DNA from: Bacillota bacterium
Lineage (GTDB): Bacteria; Bacillota; Bacilli; Desulfuribacillales; Desulfuribacillaceae
Assembly: GCA_023388635.1 (NCBI GenBank)
Contig: JAEWFW010000052.1
Coordinates: 1-55,675, forward strand
Reading direction: 5' to 3'
Length of the DNA: 55,675 nucleotides
Both the position numbers and the translations under genes were made by a program. Under the pieces are notes generated by a model that searched no databases, was not told where the DNA came from, and worked only from the letters and a program-made list of their open reading frames with translations. Below are positions 1-7,037 of the stretch, piece after piece (within the stretch, counting starts at the first letter, position 1; the number at the start of each line of letters is the position of its first letter).

Positions 1-75
1 AGCTACCGAATCAAAGAGAAGAAAAAGGCTGGCTTTTATGATGTTAGTCGTTATGAATCAAATCATAGCGAGTAA
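1..75 (+). CDS. possible C-terminal tail of a gene entering from the left
   Basis: Frame 1 is open from the first base to a TAA at 73-75 and reads 24 residues rich in Lys/Glu (SYRIKEKKKAGFYDVSRYES...). This looks like a coding tail but is too short to assign to a family. It converges on the MerR-like gene. It could equally be chance. Confidence 0.3.
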   Translation, partial: SYRIKEKKKAGFYDVSRYESNHSE

Positions 76-118
76 TTTGGGGAAATTTCGACCGTTTATT
101 TTGGGAGTTTTTAAAACG

Positions 119-364
119 CTATTGACATTCGGATTTATAGGCATTTAAAAGTTTGGCGGTTTCTGATAATGTGAAACCTAGTTTGCGATAGGATCTGGCT
201 CTTATGAGCATATGGATTTCCCAGCCACTATAAAGGCGATAGCCAGATGTTTCGGAACGTTCAGGATCAATGATTCCTTTAGATTCGTAATAGCGAATGG
301 CTTCATCTGAAATATTCAATAATTTAGCGACTTCATTAATCTTATATTTCATAACGTTGTCCAT
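119..364 (-). CDS. short MerR-family HTH regulator
   Basis: An 81-residue protein consisting almost only of a MerR winged-helix domain: YKINEVAKLLNISDEAIRYY is the helix-turn-helix, followed by the wing (SGYRLYSGWE) and the second helical pair. MerR proteins normally continue into a dimerisation helix and an effector domain; here the frame stops right after the DNA-binding part, so it is either a minimal regulator or a 3'-truncated gene. The start is the ATG at 362-364, set by AGGAGG at 371-376; a longer frame to 406 lacks a ribosome site. It lies downstream of, and codirectional with, the flavin reductase gene, which it may regulate (inference). Confidence 0.75.
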   Translation of the reverse strand: MDNVMKYKINEVAKLLNISDEAIRYYESKGIIDPERSETSGYRLYSGWEIHMLIRARSYRKLGFTLSETAKLLNAYKSECQ

Positions 365-459
365 AATTTGCCTCCTATATCTGATAGAGCATGATGAAAC
401 ACGCAAAACATCACGATATTTCTATAATAATGTTTTGCGTGTTTTGTATTAAATATGTC

Positions 460-2226
460 TTATTTTATAGAATCTGCGACTTGCTTTGCAACAAATCTAC
501 CGCTATTTGATGCATATGACAAACCGAATCCTGCTCCAGGGTATTGATGCGAGAAAATATTCCCGGCTGTTAATTCACCTGCGGCATATAGATTAGGTAC
601 GGCAGTTCCGGTGCTGTCTAGGACTTGCATGTTGCTCGATACCTGAATTCCGGGGATTGTAGAGAATGTTCTGACAACTACTTCACCTGCGTAAAACGGA
701 CCTGTTTGTATTTTCTCCGCTTTTTCTACAGGCAAACCAAATCCAGGAGATTGGTTATTTGCAATTGCTGTATTATAGTTTTCGATCTCTTTTTGTAGGT
801 TCGCTTCGTTAATTCCCAAATCTTTAGCTAAATCCGCGATAGATTCGTATTTTTTCCATATCCCATCTTGTTCCGCTTGTTTAACGGCGTCGATTTTTGA
901 ATTTTGTGAATCGACGATTTGGAAGGCATGTCCATTGGCATCATCTGCGATAACGCGTTGCATTCTATACGATAAATCGCTTTCATTGACGAAGCGTTTT
1001 CCTTCGCTCGTGACCATAAATGGCATTTGTTGCGTCGTCTTACCGTTGCTAGCATAGAAGGTGCCCATCGTACCGTCGCCTACAACTTTGGTGCCAAATT
1101 GCTCGACAAAATGGAAGCCATCACCGTTGGAACCGGCGTATGTTGTAATGATTCCGTCTGCAAATTTAGGGGCGTATTTTGTCATATACTCACTATTGTT
1201 GGCAAATCCACCTGTTGTAAGAACTACTTTTTTGGCAAATATATTGTACTTCTGTTGACTGTTTTCTACATGGATTCCTTTTACAACTCCATTTTCTACA
1301 ATCAAGTCTGTCGCTTTACTATTTAATCGGATATCCATGTTCAAGTCAGGAAGGGCTCTTGCCAATGTTTTATAGAAATCAGCTCCGCCGCCGTTCGTAC
1401 GACCTTGTGTCCATCCGACATATAGTTTGTTTGAATGTGTTGTAGAAAGTGCCAGTTCCTTTTCAAATGGTACTCCGAAATCGACGTACCAGTCAAATGT
1501 TTCGCCGGATAAAGAGAATACATTTTTGATCAATTGCTCGTTTAATGGAGCTTCTTTGGAGCTTTCCTTTAGATATTGGACAACATCGTCTACAGTAGAT
1601 ACAGCACCCTGTTCTTTGTGCCACTTGGAATCTGTTGCAAAAACTGCTCCGCCGGTAGTAGGGAGAGAGCCGCCGAAAACTGGGAGTTGTTCGACAATTG
1701 TAAATGTAAGGTCTGGATGATTTCTTTGTAGTTCAACGCCTGCCATGAGACCCGCAAGACCGCCGCCAACGATCACAACATCAACTTGCTCGTCTTTGCC
1801 TTGTGCTAATTCTTTTTCTTTGGCAGGCGTCTTTAAAGCGGCAATATTTCCACCTGCATTCAAAAGTGCCTGTTCTGCAGCAGCTAAAATGCCATTACTC
1901 GTATAGGTAGCACCGGAAACTGTGTCAACGGCTAACGATTGTTGATTGACTATTTCTTTAGGTATTGTTTCTAAAGCACCGTCTGCAATGCCAACTGTTT
2001 CTGCTTGTTCGAGAATTTGCACAGATTGTATTGCTTGCTCATCGACGGTAACGGATAATTTGATTTTTCCGTGAAAACCATCTGCTTGTCCTTCGTAGGT
2101 TCCTGGTTTGTAGGAAACTGATTTTGGTGGTTCATTTTTTAGCGGTTCACTGGGAACCTCTGTGCAACCTACCAATATAGCTGCCAACATGGACAACATC
2201 AGTAAAATTGCTAACGACTTTTTCAT
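460..2226 (-). CDS. FMN-binding / FAD flavoprotein reductase lipoprotein (fumarate-reductase superfamily)
   Basis: 588 residues. A lipoprotein signal with lipobox ILVGC (Cys about 21) anchors it outside the membrane. Residues about 40-125 form an FMN-binding domain with DTVSGATYTS, the motif in which ApbE-type flavin transferase attaches FMN to Thr (about 107). From about 150 an FAD Rossmann motif (VVIVGGGLAGL) starts the flavocytochrome c/fumarate reductase flavoprotein domain. Near the C-terminus, where fumarate and urocanate reductases usually show HGxNRLGG, this protein has SHQYPGAGFGLSYA, closer to the YPGxG motif of ketosteroid dehydrogenases, so fumarate may not be the substrate. The start at 2226 fits AAGGAG at 2234-2239 (7 nt); the ATG at 2232 is too close. 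Confidence 0.85.
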   Translation of the reverse strand: MKKSLAILLMLSMLAAILVGCTEVPSEPLKNEPPKSVSYKPGTYEGQADGFHGKIKLSVTVDEQAIQSVQILEQAETVGIADGALETIPKEIVNQQSLAVDTVSGATYTSNGILAAAEQALLNAGGNIAALKTPAKEKELAQGKDEQVDVVIVGGGLAGLMAGVELQRNHPDLTFTIVEQLPVFGGSLPTTGGAVFATDSKWHKEQGAVSTVDDVVQYLKESSKEAPLNEQLIKNVFSLSGETFDWYVDFGVPFEKELALSTTHSNKLYVGWTQGRTNGGGADFYKTLARALPDLNMDIRLNSKATDLIVENGVVKGIHVENSQQKYNIFAKKVVLTTGGFANNSEYMTKYAPKFADGIITTYAGSNGDGFHFVEQFGTKVVGDGTMGTFYASNGKTTQQMPFMVTSEGKRFVNESDLSYRMQRVIADDANGHAFQIVDSQNSKIDAVKQAEQDGIWKKYESIADLAKDLGINEANLQKEIENYNTAIANNQSPGFGLPVEKAEKIQTGPFYAGEVVVRTFSTIPGIQVSSNMQVLDSTGTAVPNLYAAGELTAGNIFSHQYPGAGFGLSYASNSGRFVAKQVADSIK

Positions 2227-2428
2227 GTTCATTCTCCTTGTATAGTATATTTTGTTAGGGATTACCTTCAGGATAAACTATCAAGGACCTTTAGAGTCAA
2301 TAGTAAAATTCATTTTTATTTCATAATTTCTGTGGAAAGATAGTGGGGGATTTTTGGGATTCACTGTGGAAAATTCAATGATTGAAACAAGTTCTTATTA
2401 AGGTGGAGATTTTATATGTTTGAAATTC

Positions 2429-2450
2429 GTGCAATGTATTTACGTTGCAC
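2429..2450. promoter_or_regulatory. probable toxin-antitoxin operator
   Basis: Imperfect 22-bp palindrome: GTGCAATGTA (2429-2438), TT, TACGTTGCAC (2441-2450), with one mismatch per arm pair. It lies about 20 bp upstream of a TATAAT (2471-2476) and 48 bp upstream of the antitoxin start, the usual place for antitoxin autorepression. Confidence 0.55.
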
Positions 2451-2497
2451 ATATTTTTTGTTAATATGAATATAATAGAAATGAAGGAGTGATTGTA

Positions 2498-2779
2498 ATG
2501 GCTGAAACGACAAATTTGAGTATTCGAATGGATAAAGAATTGAAAGAGCAAGCAGAACGGCTTTTCTCTGAGTTAGGCATGAATATGACGACTGCATTTA
2601 ATATTTTTGTCCGGCAGGCTGTTCGACAGGGAAAAATCCCGTTTGAAATCTCACTCAATATTCCCAATGCTGAGACTATTGAAGCGATAGCAGAAGCAAA
2701 CAAATTAAGCTATGACCCTAATGCTAAACGCTATTCGAGTTTTGAAGAGTTGGTGAGAGAGGTTCAAAATGAAATATGA
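2498..2779 (+). CDS. RelB/DinJ-family antitoxin
   Basis: 93 residues. The N-terminal part (NLSIRMDKELKEQAERLFSE) has the ribbon-helix-helix pattern of RelB/DinJ antitoxins, followed by LGMNMTTAFNIFVRQAV, the conserved second helix. The C-terminal part would wrap the toxin. The ATG at 2498 has AAGGAG at 2484-2489; an in-frame GTG at 2489 overlaps that site and is rejected. The gene overlaps the toxin by 11 nt, typical of translational coupling. A palindromic operator precedes it. The module's setting, pressed against the cbi operon, suggests an acquired cassette. Confidence 0.9.
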   Translation: MAETTNLSIRMDKELKEQAERLFSELGMNMTTAFNIFVRQAVRQGKIPFEISLNIPNAETIEAIAEANKLSYDPNAKRYSSFEELVREVQNEI

Positions 2780-3044
2780 AATTGTAGCAACCGGTAGATT
2801 TAAAAAAGATTTAAAGCTGATGATGAAGCGGGGTTATGACATTCAATTATTGCAGGATGTCGTGTCCCTGCTGGTTAATGGGGACCCTCTGCCAGACAAA
2901 TATAAAGATCATGTACTGGTAGGGAATTGGCTTGGACACAGAGAATGTCATATTACTCCCGATTGGCTCTTAATTTACAGAATTGATAGAGGAGTTGTCT
3001 TTTTGACGTTGACTAGGACAGGTACACATAGTGACTTATTTTGA
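2769..3044 (+). CDS. yafQ: YafQ-family mRNA-interferase toxin
   Basis: 91 residues, full length for YafQ. The residues reported as important in E. coli YafQ are all present at matching places: His48 (KDHVLVGNW), His61 and Asp65-Trp66 (HITPDWLLIY), His87 and Phe91 (RTGTHSDLF at the end). It should be a ribosome-dependent mRNA endonuclease neutralised by the upstream antitoxin. Its last 70 bp overlap, on the opposite strand, the end of the cbiO reading frame. Confidence 0.92.
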   Translation: MKYEIVATGRFKKDLKLMMKRGYDIQLLQDVVSLLVNGDPLPDKYKDHVLVGNWLGHRECHITPDWLLIYRIDRGVVFLTLTRTGTHSDLF

Positions 3045-3883
3045 ATAAAAGTGCGGAATTGTTCAACTGTTTTCGCCCATTGTTCTACAGGAAGGTGCTC
3101 GGTAGATTGTGGATTCTCCGTTGTCATAGCTTCCATAACTTCAAATAATATCGGTTTCCGCAGACCGACCGCTTGGATAATATCATTTCGTGAGAATAGG
3201 TATGCCGGTGTACTGTCAAGGATAATTTCACCTTGATGAAGTACCAATACGCGCTCTGCCCAACGCCATACGAAATCCATATCGTGAGTAGAGATCAATA
3301 AGGTCATTCCGCTGTCGCTCAATTGGTGCAAGGTGCTTTCTAGCAATTGCGTATTGGACGGATCGAGAAAGGCGGACGGCTCGTCGAACAGTAATATTTC
3401 CGGTTGCATTGCCAAGACATCGGCAATTGTCAGCCGTTTTTTTTCGCCTCCGCTTAGATTGTGTGGTTGACGGCGGCGCATGTCTTCTAGGTTCATTGCA
3501 CAAATTGCATCGTCTACACGTCGGCGCACTTCTTCGGTGCTGAGTCGTAAGTTCATAGGACCAAAGGAAATTTCACTTTCTACTGTAGGGGCAATGAGTT
3601 GTTGATCCGGCTCTTGAAAGACGATCCCAACATTGCGGCGCAACTGTTTTAAATCTTGTTTTTTGTGCAGAATTTCTTGTCCTCTGTAAAAAATTGTCCC
3701 TGCAGATGGTCGGATGACACCGTTACATGTTAAAAAGAACGTCGATTTTCCTGCCCCGTTACTTCCCAAGACGGCAATTTTTTCACAGGAAAAGATAGAG
3801 ACGGATATGTTTTGTAAAGCAACAGATGTCTCCTCATAGGAATAGCATATATCTTGTAATTGCAGTAATAATTGTTTCTTCAT
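2975..3883 (-). CDS. cbiO: cobalt ECF transporter ATPase CbiO
   Basis: 302 residues; last gene of cbiMNQO. It supplies ATP hydrolysis for cobalt uptake at the inner face of the membrane. Walker A is GSNGAGKST (residues 40-48), then the Q-loop FQEPDQQL, signature LSGGEKKRL, Walker B ILLFDEPSAFLD and the switch His in STHDMDF. Family members are about 270-285 residues; here the final 22 or so (ending KKTTPLSIL) are read antisense to yafQ, so the original stop was probably lost or displaced when the toxin-antitoxin cassette arrived. The start has CTAAGGA 8-13 bp upstream. Confidence 0.93.
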   Translation of the reverse strand: MKKQLLLQLQDICYSYEETSVALQNISVSIFSCEKIAVLGSNGAGKSTFFLTCNGVIRPSAGTIFYRGQEILHKKQDLKQLRRNVGIVFQEPDQQLIAPTVESEISFGPMNLRLSTEEVRRRVDDAICAMNLEDMRRRQPHNLSGGEKKRLTIADVLAMQPEILLFDEPSAFLDPSNTQLLESTLHQLSDSGMTLLISTHDMDFVWRWAERVLVLHQGEIILDSTPAYLFSRNDIIQAVGLRKPILFEVMEAMTTENPQSTEHLPVEQWAKTVEQFRTFIQNKSLCVPVLVNVKKTTPLSIL

Positions 3884-3905
3884 AAAATACTCCTTAGTTG
3901 TTTCA

Positions 3906-4832
3906 TCATACGCTACTACTTTTTATAAAAAGCCATAGGCACCCTAACAGCAGGACATAAGCAATCGAGAATGAAAGTTCTCGTTTAGTGATCTCCTTTG
4001 TTTGTTCAAGAAAGCGAATTTGTCCGTCATAGCAGCGAGATTCCATAGCGTCGAGATAGGCGACAGATTTCCGCAGTGAGAGAAATAGCAAATTGGCAGA
4101 GCATTGCAGCATTGTCCTGAGCAATGTTCGCCAGCTTTCTCCTGCCAAGCGGGATTGCGCCGCTCGGATCATATTTTCATACATGCTTAACAAGATAAAC
4201 AGGTAGCGGTAAATCAAATACATCAATTCGATGACGATATCGGGAACCTTGATTTTGCGTAATACGTGAATCAGTTCGTAGATCGGCGTGGAAAGACTCA
4301 GTGTATATAAGCAACTGAGAGCGCCGAACGACCTTGCCACGATCGATAACGCGGCCGTTTGGCTGGTCGGTGTAATGGAAAGGTAAGAATCAAACCACGG
4401 AATGTCGATAATTCCGTGGGGAATGTCCGAGACCTGATACAAAATGGCGATTCCACTCAACAGGACGAATGATGAGGGGACGACCAGCAAAGATATGTAA
4501 TAACGCAAACTGGTTTTTCCAAGGCAGACAGTTATCCCTCCCATCATGAGAAAGATAGCTAGAGAAATGGCGACGGAGTCGGCAGCGATGCAGAAGAAAA
4601 CCGTGCCGACCGCCAATGCCGCTTTCAGCCCGGCGCTATATTGGTTTAATTGAGAACGCTGTGCATAGGAATCCAGTGTGAGTAAACCTTGATGGTGATG
4701 ATTGTGCCGTCTCATGAAAAGATACCCTGCCGAGCAGATCGAGACTGCCGCTATCAGCAGGAGATGTGCAGATATTTTCCCGGAAAATAAAGAAATCAAT
4801 ACGGTGGCAGTCAGTATCCATGTGATAATCAT
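3906..4832 (-). CDS. cbiQ: cobalt ECF transporter transmembrane subunit CbiQ
   Basis: 308 residues. The T component that couples the ATPase to the CbiM substrate subunit. After two N-terminal membrane segments and a His-rich loop (RRHNHHHQG) come the T-component segments; the two cytoplasmic coupling motifs appear as AAQSRLAGE and AMESRCYDG (family pattern A-R-G). The extra N-terminal pair of helices makes it longer than typical CbiQ (about 225-270). The start overlaps the cbiN stop as ATGA (4 nt), so translation is coupled. Confidence 0.9.
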   Translation of the reverse strand: MIITWILTATVLISLFSGKISAHLLLIAAVSICSAGYLFMRRHNHHHQGLLTLDSYAQRSQLNQYSAGLKAALAVGTVFFCIAADSVAISLAIFLMMGGITVCLGKTSLRYYISLLVVPSSFVLLSGIAILYQVSDIPHGIIDIPWFDSYLSITPTSQTAALSIVARSFGALSCLYTLSLSTPIYELIHVLRKIKVPDIVIELMYLIYRYLFILLSMYENMIRAAQSRLAGESWRTLLRTMLQCSANLLFLSLRKSVAYLDAMESRCYDGQIRFLEQTKEITKRELSFSIAYVLLLGCLWLFIKSSSV

Positions 4833-5128
4833 ACACTTGCTTGTTTTTCAAATTGGCGGCGCGCGATCAAATAGCCGAAGCCGCAGCCAATCACACCGGC
4901 ACCCAATGCCGCTTGCAAACTGAATAAGAGGCTTTCCGTTTCACCGCCGGGTGGTTCGATCAGACTCTCTGCCCATGGTTCGTAGTTGGGAGCGAGTTCA
5001 GTAATTGCATCTTCAGCGGCACCGTCTGCACCGCCAAATTCAGAGTCTTGGATGAAAATTAACGGAATGATTGCGATTAATGCACAGATGGCTATTAATA
5101 CGATAGATAATTGTAAACGATTGTTCAT
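4829..5128 (-). CDS. cbiN: cobalt transport protein CbiN
   Basis: 99 residues with a membrane helix at each end flanking an extracellular loop, the CbiN topology. The loop carries FGGADGAAE and NYEPWAESL, the conserved F-GAD and Y-PW family motifs. CbiN helps CbiM capture Co(II). The start ATG (5126-5128) follows the cbiM stop and a GGAAGGAGA site located inside the end of cbiM; a longer frame to 5179 would lie within cbiM. Confidence 0.9.
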   Translation of the reverse strand: MNNRLQLSIVLIAICALIAIIPLIFIQDSEFGGADGAAEDAITELAPNYEPWAESLIEPPGGETESLLFSLQAALGAGVIGCGFGYLIARRQFEKQASV

Positions 5129-5129
5129 G

Positions 5130-5879
5130 TTAGCGGTCTCCTTCCAAATAGCCCAGTTCACGAAGCTCCGGTTTTGCATAGGATTCTAAACCGATCATGA
5201 CAACGACAGTCAGCAAGCCTTCGATGATGGCGAGCGGGACTTGTGTAAGGGCAAAGATACTGATGAATTTGGTGAATGAAGCGGCAAATCCTCCGACTTC
5301 GGCAGGGTGAGCCGTTGCCAATTGGACGCTCGTTATGCAATATGTAAACAATGCCCCGAGGCTGGAACCGAGGAATACGCATACGAGTTTGTTTACTTTC
5401 AATTTACGGCAGAGCTTATATATGCCGTATGCCAGAAATGGACCGGCAATCGCCATACTGAATGTGTTAGCGCCAAGGGTAGTTAAGCCGCCGTGTGCGA
5501 GCAAAAGCGCTTGGAACAGCAGGACGATGATTCCCAGAACAGCCATCGGTGTGGGACCGAAAAGGATGGCACCCAATCCTGTACCTGTCGGATGGCTGGA
5601 AGAACCGGTGACACTGGGGATTTTCAAAGCCGATAAGACGAAAGCGAATGCGCCGACCATTGCCAAGATCAGCAGAATTCGTCTGTTTGCCGATACGGTT
5701 TTCTTGATACGGATGACGCCCAATGCCAGAAACGGCAAGCAAATAATACCCCAAGCGATACTGTGCTGTACCGGCAAGAATCCTTCCATAATGTGCATAG
5801 CACTTACGTGAGGTGCGATGCCGAAAAAGACAGCGAACATGATAAAGCAGGCAAATAGTTTTTTTTCTGTGGTAGACAT
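5130..5879 (-). CDS. cbiM: cobalt ECF substrate-binding subunit CbiM
   Basis: 249 residues. A cleavable signal (ends HVSA) is followed by MHIMEGFLP; in the CbiM/NikM family the new N-terminal Met-His chelates the metal, and that sequence is intact here. Several membrane segments follow. The conserved His-rich segment GSSSHPTGTGLG around residue 95 is the second metal site. It is the first gene of the operon behind a cobalamin riboswitch, so expression should fall when B12 is plentiful. AGGAGGAGA precedes the ATG. Confidence 0.95.
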   Translation of the reverse strand: MSTTEKKLFACFIMFAVFFGIAPHVSAMHIMEGFLPVQHSIAWGIICLPFLALGVIRIKKTVSANRRILLILAMVGAFAFVLSALKIPSVTGSSSHPTGTGLGAILFGPTPMAVLGIIVLLFQALLLAHGGLTTLGANTFSMAIAGPFLAYGIYKLCRKLKVNKLVCVFLGSSLGALFTYCITSVQLATAHPAEVGGFAASFTKFISIFALTQVPLAIIEGLLTVVVMIGLESYAKPELRELGYLEGDR

Positions 5880-5912
5880 GTTTCTCCTCCTATTTTTTTA
5901 TTTCACAGTTCG

Positions 5913-5942
5913 CGGATAAATAGAAAACGGATAAATAGAAAA
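5913..5942. repeat. perfect 15-bp tandem duplication
   Basis: CGGATAAATAGAAAA occurs twice head to tail (5913-5927 and 5928-5942) just after the terminator of the cbi leader. The duplication lengthens the A/T-rich stretch between terminator and the cbiM ribosome site. Confidence 0.9.
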
Positions 5943-5968
5943 GGCTTTTCCCTTAACGGGAAAAGCCT
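5942..5968 (-). terminator. riboswitch expression-platform terminator
   Basis: Perfect 11-bp hairpin AGGCTTTTCCC / GGGAAAAGCCT with a 5-nt loop. On the minus strand it is followed by TTTTCTATTT. It sits between the cobalamin aptamer and cbiM. An alternative pairing of CAATAAA (5972-5978) with TTTATTG further upstream may be part of the switch. Confidence 0.85.
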
Positions 5969-6107
5969 GGCACAATAAAATTGAGCGTCACAAAGCGAGA
6001 CACTGTTACTTTATTGCAACTGTCAATAGTCCGTTAACTGTGCAATTTTGCCGTAGTTTTTGTCACGATTTTCGTTGTTTTCGTCGTGATTTTCCTACGG
6101 CTGTGAT

Positions 6108-6258
6108 TTAACATGCAGGTATTCTGGCTCATGTACTATCGCCTGCTTATGCCTTCCCATGCTCGATGACACAGTGGCGTATGATAAACAGACAGTACAA
6201 TTACAGCGGCGGCACCGCGCGGGATTTACACCCGACTTCCCTATTATTACAGACCAAT
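6108..6258 (-). ncRNA. cobalamin riboswitch
   Basis: Read on the minus strand, the leader has the B12-aptamer landmarks in order: AATAGGGAA, GGTGTAAATCCCGCGCGGT, GCCGCCGCTGTAA, a GGGAAGGC segment and finally the B12-box-like GAGCCAGAATACCTGCAT (6113-6130, two changes from the consensus core). It lies directly upstream of the terminator and cbiMNQO, so cobalt import is predicted to be switched off by adenosyl- or methylcobalamin. Confidence 0.93.
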
Positions 6259-6450
6259 TTGCAAACAAATTCTGTACACATGTCAAATATTTGTAGGTTT
6301 AGTCTACATGCTTGGCTAGAGGGTGTCAATCGTTTTCGCGATAATGGAATGTTTCGATTTCTGTATCTTAGTGTAAATTCTGTACTTTCAATAGCTGATC
6401 GTGATAGAATTATACACAAGAAGAAATAATTAGTGATCGGGAGTGAGTAT
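6259..6450. other. divergent intergenic region upstream of the cbi leader
   Basis: No gene seen. On the minus strand a TTGACA near 6295 could be the -35 of the cbi leader, with no good -10. AAATTCTGTAC occurs at 6267-6277 and again at 6375-6385. The right part must hold the promoter of the small gene at 6451. Confidence 0.4.
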
Positions 6451-6708
6451 ATGAAATGGCAAAATGTAAGGAAGCAATTTCCTGACCGTTGGGTACTCGT
6501 TGAAGCATTAGAAGCGGAGTCAGTTGAGAACAAAAGAGAGGTTAAAGAAATGGCAGTAATATCCGATTTTGAGAAACCAAAAGATGCATGGGCGGCTTAT
6601 AGAAAAATACACATGGAAGATAGGATGAGAGAATTATATATTTTACATACGTGTAAAGATGAAGTAGAAGTGATAGAAGAAAAGTTTGTAGGATTGCGGA
6701 GTAGGTGA
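6451..6708 (+). CDS. small conserved protein, usual partner of a retropepsin-like protease
   Basis: 85 residues (MKWQNVRKQFPDRWVLVEAL...TRELY-like RMRELYILHT...). I recognise the pattern as a small conserved hypothetical family that in Firmicutes usually precedes a retroviral-type aspartyl protease gene; its function is unknown. The ATG at 6451 follows GGGAGTGAG; a GTG at 6433 lies upstream of that site. Its stop overlaps the start of the truncated protease gene as GTGA, so the ancestral operon junction is intact here even though the partner is broken. Confidence 0.7.
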   Translation: MKWQNVRKQFPDRWVLVEALEAESVENKREVKEMAVISDFEKPKDAWAAYRKIHMEDRMRELYILHTCKDEVEVIEEKFVGLRSR

Positions 6709-6764
6709 TTGATTTGGAATTTCGTATGGTCAAAGGGCTGCCGGTGGTCTCTTTAACATACTAA
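6705..6764 (+). pseudogene. 5' remnant of a retropepsin-like aspartyl protease
   Basis: GTG start overlapping the previous stop by 4 nt, then IDLEFRMVKGLPVVSLTY and a TAA. These 20 residues match the usual N-terminus of the small retroviral-like aspartyl proteases that follow this partner gene (LEFR..GLP.VS.T). The frame ends inside the long inverted repeat, and the catalytic DTGA region is nowhere downstream. The gene therefore appears cut off at the repeat. Confidence 0.6.
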
Positions 6765-6814
6765 CATTAGTAATACAAACCATGAGGGGTCTGTACTACT
6801 AATGTTAGTATGTT
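6755..6814 (+). terminator. 27-bp inverted repeat with T-tract (terminator or element end)
   Basis: Left arm 6755-6781 and right arm 6788-6814 are complementary over 27 bp with two mismatches that become G-U pairs on minus-strand RNA. The loop is 6 nt, and TTTTTTTA follows on the plus strand. It behaves as a strong terminator, but the stem is unusually long and it marks exactly the point where the protease gene breaks, so it may be the scar or end of an inserted element. Confidence 0.7.
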
Positions 6815-7037
6815 TTTTTATACAAACCGAGATTTGCCATTGCTCGATTATTCTTTTGATATAAGCCGTCACCAGTTGATTAACAAGATAATTCTCGTGT
6901 TCAATATCATCGAATATTTTAGCTTTGTAGCATTTTGTCGAAATATGACATCTTTTGTCGAATTGCAGGGAAATGCAAACATATCTGTCGAATGAGTGAT
7001 CATTAAAATTATCAGAAAAATGGAGCGATGATAAGCG
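6815..7037. other. AT-rich spacer upstream of the AIPR gene
   Basis: No convincing gene. The spacer contains the three TGTCGAA boxes described separately and a TAAAAT-type -10 candidate near 7005. No remnant of the protease 3' part was found. Confidence 0.5.
6936..6992 (+). promoter_or_regulatory. three Spo0A-like boxes
   Basis: TGTCGAA occurs at 6936-6942, 6956-6962 and 6986-6992, spaced 20 and 30 bp so that all three face the same side of the helix. The first two are TTTTGTCGAA, matching the B. subtilis Spo0A box TTTGTCGAA. They sit 46-102 bp before the AIPR start. The presence of GerE and GerM in this window makes a Spo0A-bearing host likely. Confidence 0.45.

Noticed and set aside
6755..6814. 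Complete insertion sequence or MITE
   Set aside because: Only one hairpin is visible; there is no transposase and no clear target-site duplication, so it is listed as a terminator or scar.
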